A stretch of 61,128 nucleotides of DNA from contig PAHP01000003.1 in the NCBI GenBank assembly GCA_002705205.1, positions 1-61,128 of the forward strand. The letters are read 5' to 3'. The notes under the pieces are model-generated. The model was not told the DNA's origin. It saw nothing but the letters and a program-made list of their open reading frames with translations, and ran no database searches. This DNA comes from Flavobacteriales bacterium (lineage in GTDB: Bacteria; Bacteroidota; Bacteroidia; Flavobacteriales; BACL11). Of the stretch, positions 43,309-53,110 are shown piece after piece. How positions within the stretch are numbered: the stretch's first letter is position 1; every line of letters starts with the position of its first letter. The position numbers and the translations under genes were made by a program.

Positions 43309-45573
43309 ATGGAATTAATAATGATTTATATGCCAATAATTATGGCAATTATAGGCTTAGCTTATATGATGATGAAAAAGTCTTGGGTGATTAAACAAGA
43401 TCCAGGAGATGGTAAAATGAAAGAAATCTCTGATTATATTTATGATGGAGCGTTAGCATTTTTAAATGCAGAGTACAGATTATTGTCAATATTTGTTCTT
43501 ATTGTAAGTGTATTATTATTTATTGTTTCTGTAATAGTTCCTACAACGCATTGGCTAATTGTCATTGCTTTTATTTTTGGAGCAATATTTTCAGCATATG
43601 CAGGAAATATTGGAATGAAGATTGCTACAAAAACTAATGTAAGAACTACTCAAGCTGCCAGAACATCATTGCCAGAAGCTCTAAAAATTTCTTTTGGAGG
43701 AGGTACGGTAATGGGATTAGGTGTAGCAGGTTTGGCTGTTTTAGGTTTAACAGCATTTTTTATTATTTTCTATAACTGGCATATGGGAGGCGTTTGGACT
43801 AGTGTCGAAGATATGACAATTGTATTAGAAACATTAGCCGGCTTCTCACTAGGAGCTGAGTCAATTGCTTTATTTGCAAGAGTAGGGGGTGGTATTTATA
43901 CAAAGGCTGCTGATGTAGGTGCTGATTTGGTAGGGAAGGTCGAGGCTGACATCCCTGAAGATGATCCAAGAAATCCAGCAACAATTGCTGATAATGTTGG
44001 AGATAATGTGGGTGATGTTGCCGGTATGGGAGCTGATTTATTTGGCTCATATGTTGCAACTGTATTAGCTGCTATGGTATTGGGTAACTATATTATTAAA
44101 GATATGGGAGGAAATATTGATGATGCATTTGGTGGGATAGGACCAATCTTATTGCCAATGGCAATTGCAGGAGTTGGGATTATTATTTCATTGTTAGGAA
44201 CAATGTTAGTGAGTATTAAAGATAATGATGCAAAAGAAGCACAAGTAATGGGAGCTTTGAATAAAGGAAATATTACATCTATTATATTAGTTGCTATTTC
44301 TTCTTATTTCTTAGTTAATTATATGCTGCCTTCAACTATGCAAATGGAGTTTTTTGGAGAAGGTTTAATTGAGATCTCAGCAATGAGGGTATTTTATGCA
44401 ACTATTGTAGGGTTAATAGTTGGAGGTGTTATCTCATCAGTTACTGAATATTATACTGGATTAGGCAAGAAACCAATTTTAAAAATTGTTGAGCAGTCTA
44501 GTACAGGTGCGGGCACAAATATTATTGCTGGTTTAGCGACAGGTATGATCTCTACATTCCCAACAGTACTATTATTTGCAGGTGCGATTTGGAGTTCATA
44601 TGCATTTGCTGGTTTCTATGGAGTAGCATTATCTGCTTCTGCAATGATGGCTACAACAGCTATGCAGTTAGCAATTGATGCATTTGGACCTATTGCTGAT
44701 AATGCAGGTGGTATTGCTGAGATGAGTGAGCAAGATCCTATTGTAAGGGAAAGAACGGATATTTTAGATTCAGTTGGTAATACTACAGCAGCAACTGGTA
44801 AAGGGTTTGCCATTGCCTCAGCTGCACTAACATCTTTAGCGTTATTTGCTGCATATGTTACATTTACAGGAATTGATGGTATTAATATATTTAAGGCGCC
44901 AGTGCTTGCTATGTTGTTTGTAGGAGCGATGGTCCCTGTTGTATTCTCTGCTTTAGCTATGAATGCTGTAGGTAAAGCTGCAATGGAAATGGTTTATGAG
45001 GTAAGAAGACAGTTTAAAGAGATTGCTGGTATTATGGAAGGAACTGGCAAACCAGAATATGATAAATGTGTCGCTATTTCAACTCAGGCATCATTAAAAC
45101 AAATGATGTTGCCAGGCATTCTAACTATTGGATTCCCTTTAGTTATTGCTTTTGTTCCTATGTTATTTGGAATGGAGAAATTAGATATTGCTGAGATGCT
45201 AGGAGGTTATATGGCAGGAGTAACCGTTAGTGGTGTTTTATGGGCAATATTTCAGAATAATGCTGGTGGAGCTTGGGATAATGCAAAGAAATCATTTGAA
45301 GCTGGTGTTGAGATTAATGGTGAAATGACATATAAAGGATCTGAAGCGCATAAAGCTTCAGTTACTGGAGATACAGTTGGAGATCCTTTTAAAGATACAT
45401 CCGGCCCTTCAATGAATATTCTAATTAAATTAACTTGTTTAATTGGATTAGTGATTGCTCCAATATTAGGAGATAGTCATCATAATGTATCACACGAAGT
45501 TCCTGCTAATACAATAGAAGTTTTAATCGATAATAATGAATCGGAGGTTTCTAAAGATATAGTCGTAGAATAA
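43309..45573 (+). CDS. hppA: membrane-bound pyrophosphatase, K+-dependent type (Na+ or H+ pump)
   Basis: This 754-aa pump couples pyrophosphate hydrolysis to ion export. It has about 16 hydrophobic segments and the diagnostic sequences [20 protein letters not shown] (about residue 202), [17 protein letters not shown] (about 226) and [12 protein letters not shown] (about 494). In that last motif Ala and Thr take the places where K+-independent enzymes have Lys, which marks the K+-dependent class. Marine members of this class often pump Na+, but the ion cannot be settled here. A 24-base gap separates it from the small lipoprotein gene downstream. Confidence 0.95.
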   Translation: MELIMIYMPIIMAIIGLAYMMMKKSWVIKQDPGDGKMKEISDYIYDGALAFLNAEYRLLSIFVLIVSVLLFIVSVIVPTTHWLIVIAFIFGAIFSAYAGNIGMKIATKTNVRTTQAARTSLPEALKISFGGGTVMGLGVAGLAVLGLTAFFIIFYNWHMGGVWTSVEDMTIVLETLAGFSLGAESIALFARVGGGIYTKAADVGADLVGKVEADIPEDDPRNPATIADNVGDNVGDVAGMGADLFGSYVATVLAAMVLGNYIIKDMGGNIDDAFGGIGPILLPMAIAGVGIIISLLGTMLVSIKDNDAKEAQVMGALNKGNITSIILVAISSYFLVNYMLPSTMQMEFFGEGLIEISAMRVFYATIVGLIVGGVISSVTEYYTGLGKKPILKIVEQSSTGAGTNIIAGLATGMISTFPTVLLFAGAIWSSYAFAGFYGVALSASAMMATTAMQLAIDAFGPIADNAGGIAEMSEQDPIVRERTDILDSVGNTTAATGKGFAIASAALTSLALFAAYVTFTGIDGINIFKAPVLAMLFVGAMVPVVFSALAMNAVGKAAMEMVYEVRRQFKEIAGIMEGTGKPEYDKCVAISTQASLKQMMLPGILTIGFPLVIAFVPMLFGMEKLDIAEMLGGYMAGVTVSGVLWAIFQNNAGGAWDNAKKSFEAGVEINGEMTYKGSEAHKASVTGDTVGDPFKDTSGPSMNILIKLTCLIGLVIAPILGDSHHNVSHEVPANTIEVLIDNNESEVSKDIVVE

Positions 45574-45597
45574 AATTAATAATAAAAATAAGAACTT

Positions 45598-46134
45598 ATG
45601 AAAAATCTATTAAATATATTGGGAGTTGTATTTTTCTCAATAGTTATTATTTCATGTGGAAATAATGAAAACGATAATAAGAAGGAGATTAAACAACAAC
45701 AAATACAGCCAATTAATGACGGTGGTATTGAGAAAGGCTTGATGTCTTCTAATGTTAATTCTACTATTGAATCTAAGGCAACTTCATACAATTTTGATAG
45801 AAAGACTAGGACAGTAACTGAAATAGTTATGAATGAGCTTATTTGTCGCTCAGAATCATCTGAATGTGCTGAAATACTGAAATTATCTAATAATAAGGAA
45901 ATTATTTTTAAGTCTTCAGATGTTTCAGTTGATAATAGAGTCAATGAGTTTGACAGAAAAGTTTTAGGAGAATTATATTTTTCTGATATAAAAATGGAAG
46001 CAACATTGCTATTTCATTTAAAAGGAAATGAGAGAGGTTCAACGCTTTTAGGCTCTATTATATTATCTTCTGATAATTTTAAGAAAGCTTCATCAGATGT
46101 GATTATTTATGTAAAGGGAAAGCAACGTAATTAG
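45598..46134 (+). CDS. small hypothetical lipoprotein
   Basis: This 178-aa protein has a lipoprotein signal with lipobox VIISC (Cys20), a charged Asn/Lys/Gln-rich linker (about 21-45) and a beta-rich domain with one possible disulfide (ICRSESSEC, near residues 83-90). I recognise no family. It is probably cotranscribed with hppA, 24 bases upstream, and ends before a strong two-way terminator. Confidence 0.72.
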   Translation: MKNLLNILGVVFFSIVIISCGNNENDNKKEIKQQQIQPINDGGIEKGLMSSNVNSTIESKATSYNFDRKTRTVTEIVMNELICRSESSECAEILKLSNNKEIIFKSSDVSVDNRVNEFDRKVLGELYFSDIKMEATLLFHLKGNERGSTLLGSIILSSDNFKKASSDVIIYVKGKQRN

Positions 46135-46150
46135 TAATCTTTAATAAATA

Positions 46151-46187
46151 AAAAAAGGCCAAGTATTATAATACCTGGCCTTTTTTT
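46151..46187. terminator. bidirectional intrinsic terminator
   Basis: GGCCA/TGGCC plus GTAT/ATAC stems, one A-C mismatch and a TATA loop, flanked by A6 on the left and T7 on the right. It can end transcripts from both the plus-strand lipoprotein and the convergent deoxynucleoside kinase gene. Confidence 0.85.
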
Positions 46188-46209
46188 ATTTAGTTAATAT
46201 TATAAGAGT

Positions 46210-46824
46210 TTAAAAGAGCCCGTTAACCTCTGCGTCAATCTTTTCAATTATTAGACTTAGATCTGTATCGCTTTCATCATAATTCATGTTGTCAACATCA
46301 ATAATAAGAAGCTTACCTCTTGTATATTCTCCAATCCATGCCTCATATCTTTCATTAAGCCTTGTTAGGTAATCTAATCGGATACTATTTTCGTATTCTC
46401 TACCTCTTTTTTGAATTTGCTCTACAAGTGTAGGTACAGATGCTCTTAGATAGATTAATAAATCAGGACCATCAATAAATCCATCCATAAGATTAAAAAT
46501 TTCAATATAGTTGTCAAAATCTCTTGAACTCATTAATCCCATTTGGTGTAGGTTTGGAGCAAATATCTTTGCGTCTTCATATATTGTACGGTCTTGAATA
46601 TAAGTTTTTCCACTATTTTTAATTTCTACAATCTGCCTAAAACGACTATTTAAAAAGAATACTTGCAGGTTGAAGGACCATCTTTGCATGTCTTTATAGA
46701 AGTCATTTAAGTAAGGGTTATTCTCTACATCTTCATAATGCGCCTCCCATTTATAATGTTTTGCTAATTTAGTAGTTAGTGTTGTTTTTCCGCTCCCAAT
46801 ATTACCTGCAATTGCTATGTGCAT
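46210..46824 (-). CDS. deoxynucleoside kinase (first copy)
   Basis: This 204-aa kinase phosphorylates deoxynucleosides for salvage. It has the P-loop GNIGSGKTT (residues 7-15), YEDVENNPYLNDFY with the catalytic Glu, the DRT-type motif IQDRTIYED (about 76), and the LID Arg motif QKRGREYE (about 140). It resembles the dGK/dAK-like kinases of Gram-positive bacteria and Bacteroidota. A second, divergent copy is at 51584. It lies 38 bases downstream of the GH3 gene. The base preference cannot be read with confidence. Confidence 0.9.
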   Translation of the reverse strand: MHIAIAGNIGSGKTTLTTKLAKHYKWEAHYEDVENNPYLNDFYKDMQRWSFNLQVFFLNSRFRQIVEIKNSGKTYIQDRTIYEDAKIFAPNLHQMGLMSSRDFDNYIEIFNLMDGFIDGPDLLIYLRASVPTLVEQIQKRGREYENSIRLDYLTRLNERYEAWIGEYTRGKLLIIDVDNMNYDESDTDLSLIIEKIDAEVNGLF

Positions 46825-46862
46825 TGTTTAATTTTTTGACTAAAATAGAAAAAGTATTATTT

Positions 46863-48419
46863 CTAGTTATAGGAATTCGCAACTACAGTATTGATTGTTG
46901 AAAACTTCTCCTTTAAAGATAAGAGTCTATTTGCAATAACTCTGTCCTCATTTAGTCTAGGTACTTTATATTGCCCTCCAAGCCGATTATTCTCTTTTAA
47001 CCATAAGTAAAATTCATTATTTTCTATGAGAACTAGCTTAGGAAAATCAAGTATTATATTCCTTGTTCTTTTTGCCTCATAATCAGAGTTAATTCTCTTC
47101 AATTCCTTGTCGATTTCTTTCATGAAAAGCTGAGGGTTATTTGGTTTTCTTTCGAACTCAATAAACCATTGATGACCTCCTGATCCCTTGTCAATGTATA
47201 ATGGAGCAACAGTATATTCTTTTACAGAGCAATATAGTTTTTCGCAAGCATTTATTATTGCATTATCAGTGTTATGTACCATGAGTTCTTCTCCAAAAGT
47301 ATTGATACAGCTTTTTGTCCTTCCAATAACTTTGACTCTGAAAGGTGAAATTGAGGTGAATTGAATAACATCTCCAATAAGATAACGCCATAATCCACTA
47401 TTTGTTGAGATAACTATTGCATAATTTTGGTTTAATTTAACTTCGGATAAATTAATTGTATCTAGTTTGCATTTGTTCAGATCATCTATTTGAATAAATT
47501 CATAGAAGATACCATAGTCAAGCATTAGTAGCATGTCGTCAGTATTATGTTGATCTTGGATTGCAAGAAATCCTTCTGAGGCATTATACCCTTGAATGTA
47601 ATTCATTCTTTTAGATGGAATAAGTTCTTGGAATTGTTTTTTATAAGGTCCAAAGTTGACACCTCCATGCATATAAAGTTCTAAATTTGGCCATACTTCT
47701 GAGATATTTCTCTTCCCGCTTAATTCTAGAACCTTCTTAAGTAGAATAAGCATCCATGAGGGGACGCCAGTTAGATTTGTTATGTCTTCATGCATTGCTT
47801 GCTTTGCAATACGATCTAATTTTTCTTTCCAATCATTCATTACTGCAGTTTTAATATCTGGGATCCTATGATAACTTACCCAAAAAGGAAACTCAGCTAA
47901 TAAAATAGCTGACAAATCACCTTCTTTATAATCACCATATAATGAGTTTGATATTGAGCCTCCTAACATTAGTCCTTTCCCATTGTAAATGTTAGTATTT
48001 GGATAATTATTTTCATAAAGAGAGAGCATATCTTTGCCCGCTTTAAAATGACAATCATAAAGTGATTCTTTACTAATCGGAATAAACTTACTTTTACTAT
48101 TTGTCGTCCCTGATGATTTAGCAAACCATTTTATTTTTCCTGGCCAGAGCACTTCTTTTTCTCCGTTTCTCGCTTTATTAATATACGGTGACAAATCATT
48201 ATAATCCCTTACAGGTATTTGATTCTTGAATGATTTATAATCATAGATTCTGCTAAACTTATGTTCTTTCCCAAATTGTGTTTCTTTCGCTTTTAATACT
48301 AAATAAGCTAATACGTTTTCTTGGGTTTTAATAGGATTACTAATAAACGCATTAATATTTTTGATGCGCTTTCTCATTATTAAAGAAAGTAAAGAGTTTT
48401 TTATTGAAAAGTTTCTCAA
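46863..48419 (-). CDS. GH3 family (auxin-responsive promoter-like) adenylating enzyme
   Basis: This 518-aa protein belongs to the GH3 branch of acyl-adenylate-forming enzymes, which in plants join amino acids to hormones. Visible motifs are KSSGTTNSKSKFIPIS (ATP-binding loop, about residue 104), YIQGYNASEGFLAIQD (about 280) and GLWRYLIGDVIQFTS (about 343). Bacterial members are common in Bacteroidota and have no established substrate. It is followed by the deoxynucleoside kinase gene and is divergent from DUF2797. An auxin role is not implied. Confidence 0.9.
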   Translation of the reverse strand: MRNFSIKNSLLSLIMRKRIKNINAFISNPIKTQENVLAYLVLKAKETQFGKEHKFSRIYDYKSFKNQIPVRDYNDLSPYINKARNGEKEVLWPGKIKWFAKSSGTTNSKSKFIPISKESLYDCHFKAGKDMLSLYENNYPNTNIYNGKGLMLGGSISNSLYGDYKEGDLSAILLAEFPFWVSYHRIPDIKTAVMNDWKEKLDRIAKQAMHEDITNLTGVPSWMLILLKKVLELSGKRNISEVWPNLELYMHGGVNFGPYKKQFQELIPSKRMNYIQGYNASEGFLAIQDQHNTDDMLLMLDYGIFYEFIQIDDLNKCKLDTINLSEVKLNQNYAIVISTNSGLWRYLIGDVIQFTSISPFRVKVIGRTKSCINTFGEELMVHNTDNAIINACEKLYCSVKEYTVAPLYIDKGSGGHQWFIEFERKPNNPQLFMKEIDKELKRINSDYEAKRTRNIILDFPKLVLIENNEFYLWLKENNRLGGQYKVPRLNEDRVIANRLLSLKEKFSTINTVVANSYN

Positions 48420-48455
48420 TTTTTGTAGATTTAAAGATTGAAAAATACAAAAAAT

Positions 48456-49277
48456 ATGTTTAGAGATACGCTTAAAAAAATGGATACTGAATTAAATGAT
48501 GTTGTAAACTATACGTTAGATATTAACGGTAAGGTGCACCTTATGAATAACTATATTGGCAAAAAAGTAAAGATAGATTGGAGTGGAGTGGTTGTTTGTA
48601 GTTGTGGCAAGAAGATGGATTCGTTTTACAGAAATTCTGGATACTGTTATAAGTGTTATTGGGAATCACCATTAGCGTCTCAAAGTATTTTTAAACCAGA
48701 ACTTTGTACAGCTCATCTTGGTATTGAAGAAAGAGATTTAGCATGGGAAAAAGAATTTCAGATTGCACCTCATTATGTTTATTTGGCAAATTCCAGTGGA
48801 ATAAAAGTAGGGATAACAAGAGGTAGTCAGGGTGTGGTGCGGTGGATGGATCAAGGAGCAAGTCAAGCTATTTTACTTGCTGAAGTTCCAAATAGAAGAT
48901 TCTCTGGAGACATTGAGGTTGTATTAAAGAGGTTTGTTGCGGATGTTACTAACTGGAGAAAGATGCTTTCAGGAATTCCTGAATCAGTTGATTTAGTAAA
49001 AATGAAAGAGGAACTATCTCTTCATGTCCCTGAAGAGTTGAAAAAATATATTTTACCAGATAATACTGTTACTGAGATTAAATATCCCGTAAATCAGTAT
49101 CCTAATAAGATTAAAAGTGTTAAGCTCGATAAATTTCCAGTTATTGAAGGGGTTTTATTGGGAATAAAGGGGCAGTATTTATTATTAGATGATGATAGAG
49201 TATTTAATGTCCGTTCTCATGAAGGTTTTATCTCAGATTTTTCAGTATCAGAGATTACGCAAGGGACATTATTTTAA
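48456..49277 (+). CDS. DUF2797 protein with zinc-finger-like Cys motif
   Basis: The ATG at 48456 gives 273 residues; an in-frame TTG 18 bases upstream is possible but weaker. The N-terminal third has a CxC...CYKCYW Cys cluster (CSCGKK and YCYKCYW, about residues 46-67), likely a zinc site. A central block YVYLANSSGIKVGITR (about 107) followed by RWMDQGASQAILLAEVPNR looks like the GIY-YIG-type pattern. DUF2797 function is unknown. Its last 9 bases overlap the convergent sppA gene. Confidence 0.82.
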   Translation: MFRDTLKKMDTELNDVVNYTLDINGKVHLMNNYIGKKVKIDWSGVVVCSCGKKMDSFYRNSGYCYKCYWESPLASQSIFKPELCTAHLGIEERDLAWEKEFQIAPHYVYLANSSGIKVGITRGSQGVVRWMDQGASQAILLAEVPNRRFSGDIEVVLKRFVADVTNWRKMLSGIPESVDLVKMKEELSLHVPEELKKYILPDNTVTEIKYPVNQYPNKIKSVKLDKFPVIEGVLLGIKGQYLLLDDDRVFNVRSHEGFISDFSVSEITQGTLF

Positions 49278-51020
49278 TTTCATCATAAATGGAATTCTTG
49301 CTTGCATTTTATCTGCTTTTAGTATCTCCTCTATAGGATCTGCAAGTGGAGTTTGTAAGCCTATTTTTTGCAGTATAAGATCTGAGATGCTTGTTTCTCC
49401 TTTTAATTCTTTAGCAAACTCAGAAAAAGGATCTTTCTTTTTAGGCAAGGATATGATTCTGTAATCTTCAATTTTAGCCAGATTCTTAGCAATCTCAATT
49501 GCTTTTTCAATTCCTCCATATGTATCAATTAATCCAATAGCTTTTGCATCATAACCTGTCCAGACTCTTCCTTGACCTATTTCATCTACAGCTTCAGTAC
49601 TCATTTTTCTACCTTCAGATACATTGGCAATAAAAGTGCTGTAAATCCCTTCAACTCCTTTTTGAATTTTTTTTCTTTCAAAATTAGTAAGAGGCCTATT
49701 TTGCCCCATGTCTGCTGAATTGCTTGTATTAACCGTGTCAATAGTAATCCCCAACTTGTTTTTATAGAAATCTTGAAGATTTGGTACCATGCCAAAAACT
49801 CCAATAGAGCCAGTAAGAGTGGTGGGATTTGCAACAATACTGTCAGCAGCGCAAGCAATATAATATCCTCCGCTGGCTGCATAGTCACCCATAGAAACAA
49901 CTAGAGGTTTCTTGGATTTCTTAGTTAGGATAGTTTCTCTCCAGATTACATCTGATGCCAATGCGCTACCACCACCAGAATTAATTCTAAGTACAATTGC
50001 TTTGACATTCTTATCTTCTCTAGCTTCTTTAATGGCTCTGGAAGTAGTCTTAGATCCTATACTTTTTTCATCTCCTTTTCCAGAGTTAATAGTTCCTGTT
50101 GCATAAATAACAGCAATTTTATTTCTACTAATATCTTCATTTCGGGGCTTTATATTACTATATTTTTTGATAGAAATGAAGTTTAATTTCTTGCTATTTG
50201 ATATAATAAGTAAACTGTCCTTAACTTGATCTTCATACAAAAGAGCATCAACATAATTTAATTTGAGACAACTTCTTGCATCTTCAAGGCTAAGATTATT
50301 TGCATGCTCCTGGATCTTAGATAATGAAAGTCCTCTTTGATTTGCAATACTATCCATAATGTTATCAGCAAAAGAATTAAGTAATAACTGCATTTGCTCT
50401 CTGTTAGCTCTACTCATTTTATCTAAAGTAAATGGCTCAATAGCGCTTTTAAACTTACCATGTCTGATAATTTGCATGTCAATATCTAACTTTTCTAAAA
50501 GACCTTTGAAAAACATTTGAGAGATAGATAATCCCTTTAATTCTACTATTCCTACAGGATTAAGATAAATGTTATTTGCAACGGAGGCTAAATAATATGC
50601 CGATTGTGAATATACCTCAGAATATGCAATAATAGGTTTTCCAGTCTTTTTGAATTCTAATAACTTATTTCTAATTTCTTCAGTTTGTGAAAGGCCAGCT
50701 TTTATTATTGATGAGCTAATGTATATAGCTGTTATATTATTATCATATTTTGCTTTTTCAATATTATTTAGCAGAGTCCTTAATTCAATTGTCTTTGGAA
50801 TATTGCCTGAAAGATTAAATCCATCAAATGGATTCTCTGAGGATCTCTCAACAACAGTTGTATTCGCTAAATCAATTTGAAGAATAGAATTCTCTTTAAT
50901 TTTAACTTCAGTATCTGGACTTATAATTGCGATAAGTCCAATAAATAATAAAGTAATAATAAGAACTGTTGATATGATACCTATAATTGTAGATAGTATA
51001 TTTCTAAGGAAAGCTTTCAT
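49269..51020 (-). CDS. sppA: signal peptide peptidase SppA, 67K type
   Basis: This 583-aa membrane-anchored serine protease (helix about residues 8-35) digests cleaved signal peptides. It is the double-domain form, with the catalytic Lys in HGKFKSAIEPF (about residue 187) and the nucleophile Ser in GDYAASGGYYIACAAD (about 385). The substrate-binding motif RINSGGGSALASD (about 345) is intact. Length matches the E. coli protein. Its start has no clear TAnnTTTG box; its end overlaps DUF2797 by 9 bases. Confidence 0.94.
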   Translation of the reverse strand: MKAFLRNILSTIIGIISTVLIITLLFIGLIAIISPDTEVKIKENSILQIDLANTTVVERSSENPFDGFNLSGNIPKTIELRTLLNNIEKAKYDNNITAIYISSSIIKAGLSQTEEIRNKLLEFKKTGKPIIAYSEVYSQSAYYLASVANNIYLNPVGIVELKGLSISQMFFKGLLEKLDIDMQIIRHGKFKSAIEPFTLDKMSRANREQMQLLLNSFADNIMDSIANQRGLSLSKIQEHANNLSLEDARSCLKLNYVDALLYEDQVKDSLLIISNSKKLNFISIKKYSNIKPRNEDISRNKIAVIYATGTINSGKGDEKSIGSKTTSRAIKEAREDKNVKAIVLRINSGGGSALASDVIWRETILTKKSKKPLVVSMGDYAASGGYYIACAADSIVANPTTLTGSIGVFGMVPNLQDFYKNKLGITIDTVNTSNSADMGQNRPLTNFERKKIQKGVEGIYSTFIANVSEGRKMSTEAVDEIGQGRVWTGYDAKAIGLIDTYGGIEKAIEIAKNLAKIEDYRIISLPKKKDPFSEFAKELKGETSISDLILQKIGLQTPLADPIEEILKADKMQARIPFMMKLK

Positions 51021-51080
51021 TTTCTTTTTTTAGTTGATAAAAATAATGTTTTTTTAGAGAGTAGTATCTGTCAATCTTGT

Positions 51081-51088
51081 TATATTTG
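51081..51088 (+). promoter_or_regulatory. -7 box for folK
   Basis: TATATTTG lies 20 bases before the folK ATG in the divergent gap with sppA. No good -33 at the usual spacing. Confidence 0.5.
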
Positions 51089-51108
51089 AGTCTTATAAAA
51101 AAGAATTC

Positions 51109-51594
51109 ATGAATCAAGTATTTTTGCAATTAGGAAGTAACTTAGGAGATAGAGAGCAATCTTTGATTGATGCAATTAATTTGATCTCTGAAAGAATAGG
51201 CGCTGTAGTATCAAAATCAAAGGTATATGAAAGTGCACCATGGAGGGTTGATGGGCAAGAAAGCTATTTAAATCAGATAGTTAAAGTAGAAACAGATTTT
51301 ACCGCTACCCTTACTTTGGATTGTGCATTAGAAATTGAGCAGATACTAGGAAGGGTAAGGCTTGAAAAATGGGGAGAGAGACTAATTGATATTGATATTA
51401 TATTTTTTAATGATGATATAATTGAAACCTCTGATTTATGCATTCCACATAAACATATGCATGAAAGAAATTTTGTTCTAGAGCCATTAAATGAGATCGC
51501 ACCAGCATATATTCATCCAAAATATCAGAAAACAATTTCTGAACTATTACGGGAATCAAAAGATGCTGAGAAAGTAGAGGAGTATGCAGTATAA
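51109..51594 (+). CDS. folK: 2-amino-4-hydroxy-6-hydroxymethyldihydropteridine diphosphokinase
   Basis: This 161-aa enzyme transfers diphosphate from ATP to hydroxymethyl-dihydropterin in folate synthesis. It has LGSNLGDREQSL (residues 7-18), SAPWRVDGQESYLNQ (about 43) and RLEKWGERLIDIDIIFF (about 84) with the two Mg2+-binding Asp residues, then IPHKHMHERNFVLEPL. Its end overlaps the next kinase gene by 11 bases. Confidence 0.95.
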   Translation: MNQVFLQLGSNLGDREQSLIDAINLISERIGAVVSKSKVYESAPWRVDGQESYLNQIVKVETDFTATLTLDCALEIEQILGRVRLEKWGERLIDIDIIFFNDDIIETSDLCIPHKHMHERNFVLEPLNEIAPAYIHPKYQKTISELLRESKDAEKVEEYAV

Positions 51595-52222
51595 ACACGT
51601 TGCAGTTGAGGGAAACATTGGAAGTGGAAAAACAACATTAGCAAGTATGTTGGCTAATGATTCTGGAGCAAGATTAATTTTAGAAGAATTTGCTGAGAAT
51701 CCATTCTTACCAAAGTTTTATAAAGATCCAGATAAGCATGCCTTCCCTCTTGAGTTATTTTTTATGGCTGAAAGATATTATCAACTTAAGAATCTAGATT
51801 TACAAGACCTTTTTCAACCCTATACTGTGTCAGATTATTTTTTTATAAAGTCAAAAATATTTGCACAAAACAATCTAAAAACAGATGAGATGCAATTATT
51901 TAATAAGTTGTTTGATATAATGCTCTCATCTTTATCAAAACCTGATTTGGTAGTTTATTTATATGCTGATATTAATAGATTGCAACAGAATATTAAAAAA
52001 AGAGGTAGGGACTTTGAACAAGATATCTCCGATGAATATTTGTATAATATTCAGAATAAGTATCTTGATTATTTAAAAAAGCAAGATGATTTTCCTGTCT
52101 TAATATTAGATGTGACAAATATTGATTTTGTTAAAGATGAAAGTATTTATAGGGCAATTAAAGCTTGCTTCTCAGAGTCATTTAGCGGTGTAAATCATAA
52201 GGCCCTAGAGCCAAGCCAATGA
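51584..52222 (+). CDS. deoxynucleoside kinase (second copy)
   Basis: This 212-aa kinase has P-loop GNIGSGKTT (residues 9-17), EEFAENPFLPKFYKDP with the catalytic Glu, SDYFFIKSKIFA in place of the usual DR motif (about 85), and the LID motif KKRGRDFEQ (about 139). It differs clearly from the copy at 46210 (IQDRTIYED there), so the two probably handle different nucleosides. It starts 11 bases inside folK and its last 28 bases overlap the convergent sulfotransferase gene. Confidence 0.9.
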   Translation: MQYKHVAVEGNIGSGKTTLASMLANDSGARLILEEFAENPFLPKFYKDPDKHAFPLELFFMAERYYQLKNLDLQDLFQPYTVSDYFFIKSKIFAQNNLKTDEMQLFNKLFDIMLSSLSKPDLVVYLYADINRLQQNIKKRGRDFEQDISDEYLYNIQNKYLDYLKKQDDFPVLILDVTNIDFVKDESIYRAIKACFSESFSGVNHKALEPSQ

Positions 52223-53106
52223 GATAAATCTTGCTCTATTAATTTTTCTAGTTTTCTTATTTCTTCTTTGTAGAATTGGTTTGTAAGCCTGTTTCTTAAT
52301 GTTCTACTTAGAGGCTGTGCTTTCTTATATGCTGCATTGAAAATAATCTGTATTATAAACTGAGGTAGATATTTGCTGAATTGGATATCAGGAATTAGGT
52401 TATAATATCTGAGCTTCATGATTAACCACCCAAACAGCCCTTTTGGAGCTCCAGATACATTAACTTTTGTGCTTGTGTTAGGAATAAAGTTACTGTCTAT
52501 ATTAAGAAAATCAAAGATCTTTTGTGAAGTGGCAACAGGGTTACTAGTAACTTCTTCAAATAGTAGTATTTTAATGTTTTCTTTTGGAAATAAATTGTAG
52601 TAGCGTTTTAATTGTTCTGTATAATAACCTTTTTCTTTATAGTATTTTATTGGTTGGTCTTTTTCCTTTTTTCTTTTTGTTTCTTCAAAAGCATCCTCAA
52701 AAAAGGGAATCTTTTCTTTATCTGCTTTCTTTGCATGTAAGAAGTTTGAATAGGCACGATCAACAGGCTGTCTTAATATTGCAATAATTTTTGTTTCAGG
52801 TAGGTGTTGATTTATTAGTTTAGCACAATCTTCATCAAAAAGATACGAAACTGATGCTTCTCCAATTGCAGTTTCATTTTTTACGTCTTCAAAAAGTGAG
52901 TAGTACTCTTTAAATGTATTTATTTTCCTCATGCCTTTCGCATGAAGTTGAAGTTCTGGATCTTTGCCAATATTATTAAAGAATTTAGGTTCTTTAATAG
53001 AACTCATAAATATGTCAGGGTGTTGCTTTAAATAGGTATATAATGAAGTTGTTGCAGCTTTCATTGCTCCAACAATCATGAAATTTGGCTTTCTTATTTG
53101 TTGCAT
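52195..53106 (-). CDS. sulfotransferase domain protein
   Basis: This 303-aa protein has the PAPS 5'-phosphosulfate-binding loop VGAMKAATTSLYTYL (residues 11-25), and the 3'-phosphate loop RQPVDRAYSNF (about 111), the two signatures of carbohydrate/heparan-type sulfotransferases; the C-terminal DLSHWLG is also typical. It transfers sulfate from PAPS to a hydroxyl, probably on a surface polysaccharide or lipid, though no acceptor pathway is adjacent. Its C-terminus is encoded across the 28-base overlap with the kinase gene. A terminator lies 5 bases before its ATG. Confidence 0.9.
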   Translation of the reverse strand: MQQIRKPNFMIVGAMKAATTSLYTYLKQHPDIFMSSIKEPKFFNNIGKDPELQLHAKGMRKINTFKEYYSLFEDVKNETAIGEASVSYLFDEDCAKLINQHLPETKIIAILRQPVDRAYSNFLHAKKADKEKIPFFEDAFEETKRKKEKDQPIKYYKEKGYYTEQLKRYYNLFPKENIKILLFEEVTSNPVATSQKIFDFLNIDSNFIPNTSTKVNVSGAPKGLFGWLIMKLRYYNLIPDIQFSKYLPQFIIQIIFNAAYKKAQPLSRTLRNRLTNQFYKEEIRKLEKLIEQDLSHWLGSRAL

Positions 53107-53110
53107 ATCT

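Noticed and set aside
43799-44059. minus-strand frame rich in His, Gln and Leu inside hppA
   Set aside because: It is the complement of the highly conserved pyrophosphatase catalytic region.
46863-48419. Auxin-related function for the GH3 protein
   Set aside because: Bacterial GH3 proteins have no shown link to plant hormones, and nothing nearby suggests one.
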